From Blastochloris viridis (lineage in GTDB: Bacteria > Pseudomonadota > Alphaproteobacteria > Rhizobiales > Xanthobacteraceae), in the NCBI RefSeq assembly GCF_001402875.1, contig NZ_CP012946.1, forward strand, positions 3,016,001 to 3,080,000: a DNA stretch of 64,000 nt, read 5' to 3'. Positions within the stretch are counted from its first letter, which is position 1. Each line of letters starts with the position of its first letter. A model generated the notes under the pieces. That model made no database searches, was not told the DNA's origin, and saw only the letters and a program-made list of their open reading frames with translations. Position numbers and translations under genes: made by a program. Below, one piece after another: positions 57,858 to 64,000 of this stretch.

Positions 57858-60323
57858 ATGGCCGATGTCGCGTTGCCGGTCGACGAGGCGCTGCCGGCGC
57901 TGACGACGGCGCTCGGCACGCACGCCAACGCCGTGCTGGTGGCGCCGCCCGGCGCCGGCAAGACCACACGCGTGCCTTTGGTGCTGCTGGATCAGCCTTG
58001 GGCCGCGGGCAGCAAGATCCTGCTGCTGGAGCCGCGCCGGCTCGCCGCCCGCGCCGCGGCCGCCCGCATGGCGGCCACCCTGGGCGAGACGGTCGGCGGC
58101 ACCATTGGCCTGCGCGTGCGCTTTGCCTCGCAGATCTCCCAGCGCACCCGGCTCGAGGTGATCACCGAAGGCGTGTTCACCCGCATGATCCTCGACGACC
58201 CGACGCTGGAGGGTGTCGCCGCGGTGATCTTCGACGAGTATCACGAGCGCTCGCTCGACGCCGACCTCGGCCTTGCCTTGGCGCTCGACGCGCAGGGCGC
58301 GCTGCGGCCCGACCTCAAGCTGCTGGTGATGTCGGCGACACTCGATGGCGCCCGCGTCGCCCGCCTGCTGGGCGATGCCGAGGTGGTCGAGAGCCAGGGC
58401 CGCGCGTTCCCGGTCGAGACCCGCTATGTCGGCCGCAACCCGGCGCTGCGGCTGGAGGACGAGGTGGCGGCCTGCATCCGCCGCGCGCTGGCGGAGGAGG
58501 ACGGCTCGCTGCTGGTGTTCCTGCCCGGCGCCGCCGAGATCCGGCGCGTCGCCGAGCGCCTCAACGAAACCGTACGCGACCCGGCCATCGACATCGCCCC
58601 GCTCTACGGCGCGCTCGACCCCGCCGCGCAGGACCGCGCGGTCGAGCCCGCCGCGCCGGGACGGCGCAAGGTGGTGCTGGCGACCTCGATCGCCGAGACC
58701 AGCCTGACCATCGAGGGCGTGCGGGGCGTTATCGACTGCGGCCTGGCGCGGGTGCCGCGCTATGAGCCCGACGTCGGGCTGACCCGGCTTGAGACGGTGC
58801 GGGTGTCGCGGGCGGCGGCCGACCAGCGCCGCGGTCGCGCCGGCCGCACGGAGCCTGGCGTGTGCTGGCGGCTGTGGGACGAGCCGCAGACCTTGAGCCT
58901 GCCGGCCTTCGCCACCCCGGAGATCCTCGCCGCCGACCTTGCGTCACTGGTGCTCGACCTCGCCGCCTGGGGCGTCACCGACCCCGCTACTTTAAGCTGG
59001 CTCGACGCGCCGCCGGCGGGGGCGTGGACAGAAGCCCGCGCGCTGCTGACCGAACTCGACGCGCTGGGCGCCGACGGCCGGCTGACCGATGAGGGCCGCG
59101 CGCTGCGGCGGCTGCCGCTGCATCCGCGCCTGGCCCGCATGGTGGTCGACGGCGCTCGCGCCGGCGCCGGTGCGCTCGCCGCCGACATCGCCGCCATCCT
59201 GTCGGAGCATGGATTGGGGGGCAGCGACGTCGAACTCGACGGTCGCCTCCACGCCTTCCGCCGCGACCGCTCGCGAAGGGCCGAGGACACCCGCAAGGCC
59301 GCGAGCGCCTGGGCCCGGGCAGCCGGCGGCTCCTCGACGTCCGGCGGCGCGGCGCTGTCGCCGGCCCTGCTGCTGGCGCTGGCCTATCCCGACCGCCTCG
59401 CCAAGGCGCGCGGCCGGCCCGGCGCCTTCGTGCTCGCCAACGGCCGCGGCGCCCAGCTCGATCCGGCGAGCGCGCTGGCCCGCGCGCCGTTCCTGGCGGT
59501 CGGCGAGGTCGCCGGCGGCGGCGCCGAGCCGCGCATCCTCATCGCCGCCGCGCTCGAGCTTGCCGACATCGAGGCGCGCTTTGCCAGCCATATCGAGAGC
59601 CGCACCGAGCTGAGCTTCGATCCCGCCGCGGCGACATTGCGCGCCCGCCGCGTCCGCCGGCTCGGCGCGCTCACGCTGGCCGAGGCGCCGCTGCCGGTGC
59701 CGCTTGATGACGCCGCCGCCCGCGCACTGGCCGAGGGCATCGCCAGGCTCGGGCTTACCCGCCTGCCGTGGACCAAGGCGCTCCAGCAATGGCGCGGCCG
59801 CGTCGCCTTCCTGCGCCGGGCGGAGGGCGAACTGTGGCCGGACCTGTCGGATGCGGCACTCGCTTCGACCGCCGCCGACTGGCTGGCGCCCCACCTTCTC
59901 GGCAAAAGCGCCCTTGCCGACATCGACGCCGCGCTGCTGCAGGCGGCGCTGCACGCGCTGGTGCCGTGGGAGCTGGCGCGCCGGCTGGAGGCGGAGGCGC
60001 CGACCCATTTCACCGCCCCCACCGGCTCGCGCCTCGCCGTCGACTACGCCGCCGAGGCCGGCCCCACCGTGTCGGTGCGGGTGCAGGAGCTGTTCGGGCT
60101 CGCCAGCCACCCCGCCCTGGCCGGCGGCCGGGTGCCCTTGGTGCTGGAGCTGTTGTCGCCGGCCCACCGCCCGATCCAGGTGACTCGCGACCTGCCCGGA
60201 TTCTGGCGCGGCTCGTGGGCTTTGGTGCGCAGCGAGATGCGCGGCCGTTACCCCAAGCACCCCTGGCCGGAGGATCCGGCCGCGGCGGTGCCCACCACCC
60301 GCGCCAAGCCGCGGGGGACGTAA
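57858..60323 (+). CDS. hrpB: ATP-dependent helicase HrpB
   Basis: 821 residues, DEAH/RHA-type helicase. Walker A APPGAGKTTRVPL, motif Ia LEPRRLAARAAAARMA, motif II DEYHERS (HrpB has DExH here), motif III MSATLDG, motif VI QRRGRAGRTEPG, and the HrpB C-terminal domain ending around WRGSWALVRSEMRGRYPKHPWP, which is specific to this family. Likely an RNA helicase of unknown target. Six bp after ugd, so co-transcribed though unrelated. Confidence 0.95.
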   Translation: MADVALPVDEALPALTTALGTHANAVLVAPPGAGKTTRVPLVLLDQPWAAGSKILLLEPRRLAARAAAARMAATLGETVGGTIGLRVRFASQISQRTRLEVITEGVFTRMILDDPTLEGVAAVIFDEYHERSLDADLGLALALDAQGALRPDLKLLVMSATLDGARVARLLGDAEVVESQGRAFPVETRYVGRNPALRLEDEVAACIRRALAEEDGSLLVFLPGAAEIRRVAERLNETVRDPAIDIAPLYGALDPAAQDRAVEPAAPGRRKVVLATSIAETSLTIEGVRGVIDCGLARVPRYEPDVGLTRLETVRVSRAAADQRRGRAGRTEPGVCWRLWDEPQTLSLPAFATPEILAADLASLVLDLAAWGVTDPATLSWLDAPPAGAWTEARALLTELDALGADGRLTDEGRALRRLPLHPRLARMVVDGARAGAGALAADIAAILSEHGLGGSDVELDGRLHAFRRDRSRRAEDTRKAASAWARAAGGSSTSGGAALSPALLLALAYPDRLAKARGRPGAFVLANGRGAQLDPASALARAPFLAVGEVAGGGAEPRILIAAALELADIEARFASHIESRTELSFDPAAATLRARRVRRLGALTLAEAPLPVPLDDAAARALAEGIARLGLTRLPWTKALQQWRGRVAFLRRAEGELWPDLSDAALASTAADWLAPHLLGKSALADIDAALLQAALHALVPWELARRLEAEAPTHFTAPTGSRLAVDYAAEAGPTVSVRVQELFGLASHPALAGGRVPLVLELLSPAHRPIQVTRDLPGFWRGSWALVRSEMRGRYPKHPWPEDPAAAVPTTRAKPRGT

Positions 60324-60499
60324 GGTAAAGTCGCGCCGGCCAATACAGGCTTTAACGTGTATCTCCCATGGACATTCTGGCACTGCGTGCATTGTTCGTT
60401 CGAGATCATCTTCGTGCGCTGAAAGTCTAACGCCCCCCAGCCCCGCAACCCGCTCGGCAGTAACCATTCATAGATGCATCGGCGTTCATTTTGTCACGA

Positions 60500-60520
60500 C
60501 GACCCTGACCCCCAGGGTCG
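60500..60520. promoter_or_regulatory. Hairpin just upstream of the first chemoreceptor gene
   Basis: CGACCCTG (60500-60507) pairs perfectly with CAGGGTCG (60513-60520), loop of five. It is 7 bp before the GAGGA ribosome binding site and 18 bp before the ATG at 60539, so it would be in the leader RNA. A similar hairpin precedes the second receptor. Confidence 0.5.
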
Positions 60521-60538
60521 ATGTGGCGAGGATCGACG

Positions 60539-62209
60539 ATGCGTCTGGGAGTTCGGGGACGTTTGTTCGCTTTGGTTGGCCTGTTCGCCCTCGGCTGCGG
60601 CATCCTTGCCGGCGCAATGGTCTGGCTGCAGCGGGGCCAGTTGTTCGAGGCCCGCGAGCGACAGCTTGAGACGCAGGTCGAAGCGTCGTTCGGCGTGCTC
60701 GACACCTACGCAAAGCTGGCCGCCTCGGGCGCGATGACCGAGGACAAGGCGCGCGAGGCGGCGTTCGCCGTGCTCGGCAATATGCGCTATGGCGAAAACG
60801 ACTATTTCTTCGTGCAGGATCGCGAAGGCATCGTCCGTGTCCACCCCAACCCTTCAATGGTCGGAAAGACGCTGCTCGAAAACAAGGACGCCAACGGCGT
60901 CTATTATGGGCGCGAGTTGAAGGATGCGATCGACCGCGCTGGCAGCGGACTCGTCACCTACGCATTCCCGCGGCCGGGCAGCACCGACGCCGCCGACAAG
61001 GCCACGTTCATCAAGCTCTACAAGCCCTGGGGCGTCGCGGTCGCCACCGGCGTCTATATTGACGACCTCGACGCCGAGGTGTTCCAAGCGGCGCTGAAGA
61101 GCGGCGGCGTGACGCTGGCGCTGGTGCTGGCGATCGGCAGCGTGGTGTTCTGGATTGCCCGCGGCATCGCCAATCCGCTGCAGGTGCTGCGGACGGTGAT
61201 GCTCGACCTTGCCGAGGGCCGCGACACCAACGTCGCGCTCGACACCAACCGCAAGGACGAGCTCGGCGAGATGGCCGGCGCGGTGCTGGTGTTCCGCGAC
61301 AACGCGATCAAGCGCGTCGAGCTCGAAGCCCAGGCCAAGGCCGAGCAGGCCGCCCGCGCCGAGCGCCAGGCCCGGGTCGAGGCCGCCATCGCCGCCTTCC
61401 GCGCCGACGTCCAGACCGTGCTCGGCGCGCTCGGCGTCAATGTCGACGGGCTGGAAGCCACCGCAAAGGCCCTCACCGCCGTCGCCCAGGAAGCCAGCGA
61501 GCAGGCGGTGTCCGCCGCCGGCGCCTCCGAGCAGGCCGCCGCCAACGTCCAGAGCGTCGCCTCGGCCGCCGAGGAGCTCGGCTCCTCGGTGCAGGAGATC
61601 GGCCGCCAGGTCGCCCAGACCAACGACATCGTCACCCGCGCCACCGAGATGGCGGAGAAGACCAACGCCCAGGTCGGAACGCTGGCGGCCTCGGCCCAGA
61701 AGATCGGCGACGTGGTCGACCTGATCCGCGCCATCGCCGAGCAGACCAACCTCTTGGCCCTCAACGCCACCATCGAGGCCGCCCGCGCCGGCGAGGCCGG
61801 CCGCGGCTTCGCCGTGGTGGCGCAGGAGGTCAAGACCCTCGCCAGCCAGACCGCGAAGGCCACCGAGGACATCGGCACCCAGGTGACCGGCATCCAGACC
61901 GCGACCGCGGAGGCGGTGCAGGCGATCGGGGCGATCAGCGCCACCATGGACGAGGTGCAGCGCTTCACCGCCGGCATCTCCGCCGCGGTCGAGCAGCAGG
62001 GCGCCGCCACCCACGAGATCTCGCGCAACGTCTCGGAGGCCTCCGCCGGCACCGCGACGGTGGCGCAGAACGTCTCGACCGTCACCGCCGCCATCGGCGA
62101 GGCCAACCGCTCGGCCCGACACGTGCTGGATTCGACCGGCGAACTGGCCCAGGCCGCCCAGCGCCTCCAGCAGTCGGTCGATACTTTCCTCCACCAGGTC
62201 GCAGCCTGA
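60539..62209 (+). CDS. Methyl-accepting chemotaxis protein with sCache_2 sensor
   Basis: 556 residues. TM1 ([21 protein letters not shown]), a periplasmic single-Cache domain at about 35-185 ([67 protein letters not shown]), TM2 ([20 protein letters not shown]), HAMP, and the cytoplasmic signalling domain with hairpin tip [32 protein letters not shown]. sCache_2 sensors bind small carboxylates in other bacteria. ATG 60539 follows GAGGATC; ATG 60521 lies within the hairpin and is less likely. No CheB/R pentapeptide end. Confidence 0.92.
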   Translation: MRLGVRGRLFALVGLFALGCGILAGAMVWLQRGQLFEARERQLETQVEASFGVLDTYAKLAASGAMTEDKAREAAFAVLGNMRYGENDYFFVQDREGIVRVHPNPSMVGKTLLENKDANGVYYGRELKDAIDRAGSGLVTYAFPRPGSTDAADKATFIKLYKPWGVAVATGVYIDDLDAEVFQAALKSGGVTLALVLAIGSVVFWIARGIANPLQVLRTVMLDLAEGRDTNVALDTNRKDELGEMAGAVLVFRDNAIKRVELEAQAKAEQAARAERQARVEAAIAAFRADVQTVLGALGVNVDGLEATAKALTAVAQEASEQAVSAAGASEQAAANVQSVASAAEELGSSVQEIGRQVAQTNDIVTRATEMAEKTNAQVGTLAASAQKIGDVVDLIRAIAEQTNLLALNATIEAARAGEAGRGFAVVAQEVKTLASQTAKATEDIGTQVTGIQTATAEAVQAIGAISATMDEVQRFTAGISAAVEQQGAATHEISRNVSEASAGTATVAQNVSTVTAAIGEANRSARHVLDSTGELAQAAQRLQQSVDTFLHQVAA

Positions 62210-62268
62210 CCGGCCGCCGTCGGTCGGTCCCGCCAAGCGACGTCGTTTCTCATAAACGGTTTCCGGGA

Positions 62269-62352
62269 GATCACACCAACGGCGGCGGAAGCCGCCCGTT
62301 GGTGTGATCGCAGATTTTCGTGAAGTCATTGATTTAAAAGACGAAAATCTGC
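62269..62352. terminator. Two adjacent long inverted repeats after the first chemoreceptor gene
   Basis: GATCACACCAACGG (62269-62282) pairs perfectly with CCGTTGGTGTGATC (62296-62309), the loop holding another CGGC/GCCG stem. Next to it GCAGATTTTCGT (62310-62321) pairs with ACGAAAATCTGC (62341-62352). 60 bp past the stop codon. The first is a likely terminator; the two together look like a BIME-style pair. Confidence 0.65.
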
Positions 62353-62686
62353 GAGTTTCAACGGCCCATGCGTCAGCATCCGGGGCCGTTGCTATCACTT
62401 CGTGACCTCGGAAACCGCCTCGTCGAAAGCTCTGCTTTAAAAGCGGGATACTCGGCGGCCGGCGCATGATTTCCGGGTGATCGGCCGGAACCTGTGAAAG
62501 AAATTACGGACGGCCGATTTCCGTACAATCAGATTTCCCTGCGTCATATAATTAACACGCAACATCCGTCCTCCCCGCCGGTTGCGTCACTTCAGATCAA
62601 ATCCAATCGCTGGTTTTACGGTTTATTGAGCGACGCATGTAACCCATAGGGTAACGCCCGAGCGGGGCGTTCCAATTGGGAAGACA
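62353..62686. other. Leader region of the second chemoreceptor gene
   Basis: About 330 bp without a gene, distinctly AT-richer than its surroundings from 62490 to 62660. TATAAT at 62547-62552 is a perfect -10 hexamer (about 135 bp before the ATG) but lacks a good -35 element. AACGCCC (62653-62659) pairs with GGGCGTT (62665-62671), a hairpin 15 bp before the start codon, matching the one before the first receptor. GGGAAG at 62678-62683 is the ribosome binding site. Confidence 0.5.
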
Positions 62687-64000
62687 ATGATGCGACTCAG
62701 TGTAAGGGGACGCCTGTTCCTGCTGGTCGGACTGGTGGCGGCCGGCTGTGGAATCCTTGCCGGCGCAATGGTCTGGCTGCAGCGCGACAGCATGTATGAG
62801 GCGCGCCGCCAGCAATTGGCGACGCTGGTGCATTCGGCGACCGGCGTGCTCGATGCCTTCCACCGCCAAGCCGTGGCGGGAACGATGTCCGAAGAGGACG
62901 CCAAGAAGGCGGCTTACGCGGTGCTGGACCGCATGCGGTACGGCGACGGCGATTACTTCTTCATCCAGGACCGTAACGGAATCCAGTGGGTGAACCCGGC
63001 CGCGCCCAAGACCATCGGCACCTCGCGGCTGGAGGTCAAGGACCCCAACGGCAAGGCCTACAATCGCGAGATGCACGAACTGACCGACCGCAACGGCGAA
63101 GCGGTGGTGTACTACGTCTTCAAGCGTGCCGGGTCCGACATTCCGGCGCCGAAGATGAGCTATGCCAAGCGGTTCGGACCGTGGGGCCTCCTGGTCGGCA
63201 CCGGCGTCTATATCGACGACCTTGAGGCCGAGGTGATCAACGCCGCGCTCAAGGCCGGCGTCGCGACCGCGATGATCCTCGCCATCCTGATCTCGGTCGC
63301 GCTGTGGACCGCCCGCAGCATCGTCAAGCCGCTGCAGGTGCTGCGGACGGTGATGCTCGACCTTGCCGAGGGCCGCGACACCAACGTCGCGCTCGACACC
63401 AACCGCAAGGACGAACTCGGCGAGATGGCCGGCGCGGTGCTGGTGTTCCGCGACAACGCGATCAAGCGCGTCGAACTCGAAGCCCAGGCCAAGGCCGAGC
63501 AGGCCGCCCGTGCCGAGCGCCAAGCCCGGGTCGAAGCCGCCATCGCCGCCTTCCGCGCCGACGTCCAGACCGTGCTCGGCGCGCTCGGCGTCAATGTCGA
63601 CGGGCTGGAAGCCACCGCAAAGGCCCTCACCGCCGTCGCCCAGGAAGCCAGCGAGCAGGCGGTGTCCGCCGCCGGCGCCTCCGAGCAGGCCGCCGCCAAC
63701 GTCCAGAGCGTCGCCTCGGCCGCCGAGGAGCTCGGCTCCTCGGTGCAGGAGATCGGCCGCCAGGTCGCCCAGACCAACGACATCGTCACCCGCGCCACCG
63801 AGATGGCGGAGAAGACCAACGCCCAGGTCGGAACGCTGGCGGCCTCGGCCCAGAAGATCGGCGACGTGGTCGACCTGATCCGCGCCATCGCCGAGCAGAC
63901 CAACCTCTTGGCCCTCAACGCCACCATCGAGGCCGCCCGCGCCGGCGAGGCCGGCCGCGGCTTCGCCGTGGTGGCTCAGGAGGTCAAGACCCTCGCCAGC
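62687..64000 (+). CDS. Second methyl-accepting chemotaxis protein, 3' end beyond the window
   Basis: 438 codons visible, starting [20 protein letters not shown] at ATG 62687 (or 62690). Same layout as the upstream receptor: TM1, sCache_2 ([35 protein letters not shown]), TM2, HAMP, start of the signalling domain. The sensor part differs clearly between the two proteins, but from 63329 on the DNA matches 61175 onward with about six third-position changes and no amino-acid change. A tandem paralogue with its own ligand and a shared output. Confidence 0.92.
   Translation, partial: MMRLSVRGRLFLLVGLVAAGCGILAGAMVWLQRDSMYEARRQQLATLVHSATGVLDAFHRQAVAGTMSEEDAKKAAYAVLDRMRYGDGDYFFIQDRNGIQWVNPAAPKTIGTSRLEVKDPNGKAYNREMHELTDRNGEAVVYYVFKRAGSDIPAPKMSYAKRFGPWGLLVGTGVYIDDLEAEVINAALKAGVATAMILAILISVALWTARSIVKPLQVLRTVMLDLAEGRDTNVALDTNRKDELGEMAGAVLVFRDNAIKRVELEAQAKAEQAARAERQARVEAAIAAFRADVQTVLGALGVNVDGLEATAKALTAVAQEASEQAVSAAGASEQAAANVQSVASAAEELGSSVQEIGRQVAQTNDIVTRATEMAEKTNAQVGTLAASAQKIGDVVDLIRAIAEQTNLLALNATIEAARAGEAGRGFAVVAQEVKTLAS

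Noticed and set aside
62547..62552. Strong promoter for the second chemoreceptor gene
   Set aside because: The TATAAT hexamer is perfect, but no -35 box lies at 16-18 bp, so it is mentioned only in the leader entry.

Overview
The window is a high-GC (about 70% in coding parts by eye) bacterial chromosome segment, most likely from an alphaproteobacterium of the order Hyphomicrobiales (Rhizobiales). The evidence is the pal-cpoB-tilS-ftsH order, the ispH-thrB-rnhA order, purE-purK, a BacA-like ABC transporter of the BclA type, a CIRCE-controlled groESL operon, an alphaproteobacterial-type hisS and several intergenic palindromic repeats of the kind seen in rhizobial genomes. Nearly all of it is chromosomal housekeeping DNA; the only clear mobile element is one intact ISAs1-family insertion sequence.

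Layout. 1-2.1 kb: minus-strand cell-envelope or polyisoprenoid cluster (glycosyltransferase, ChbG/HpnK deacetylase, HAD hydrolase). 2.5-6.4 kb: universal stress protein and a large acyl-CoA-synthetase-like/GNAT protein (Pat type). 6.6-9.5 kb: class III aminotransferase divergent from an orphan sigma-54 response regulator. 9.7-13.9 kb: small secreted protein, hisS with an internal AT-richer block, BclA-like peptide transporter. 14.1-16.7 kb: groES-groEL with sigma promoter, CIRCE, a striking 88-bp tandem repeat after groEL and a terminator. 16.7-20.4 kb: LprI-like protein, hicB with only the tail of hicA left, uvrD, a tiny membrane protein. 20.6-21.8 kb: insertion sequence. 22-31.3 kb: prmA, thioesterase, FAD-linked D-lactate dehydrogenase, a very large AsmA-like protein, mannose-1-phosphate guanylyltransferase, an EF-hand protein. 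31.5-42.2 kb: purEK, a diguanylate cyclase, thrB-rnhA, ispH, ftsH, tilS, cpoB, pal. 42.5-47.5 kb: RND efflux pump and its divergent TetR regulator with two identical 14-bp operators. 47.8-55.1 kb: PfkB kinase, two ArsB/NhaD-type transporters, polA. 55.2-60.3 kb: membrane acyltransferase, UDP-glucose dehydrogenase, hrpB. 60.5-64 kb: two tandem chemoreceptors whose signalling halves are almost identical in DNA; the second runs off the window.

How genes work together. manC and ugd make activated sugars (GDP-mannose, UDP-glucuronate) for surface polysaccharide, in line with the acyltransferase, glycosyltransferase, ChbG and AsmA-like proteins. pal, cpoB and ftsH look after the envelope; groESL, ftsH and the universal stress protein respond to stress; the RND pump and BclA-like transporter handle toxic compounds or peptides. 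No CRISPR array, rRNA, tRNA or phage was seen. The observations most worth following are the mosaic hisS, the hairpin tandem repeat that begins inside the groEL stop codon, the hicA remnant joined to the uvrD stop codon, PolI with its proofreading residues gone, and the homogenised chemoreceptor pair.
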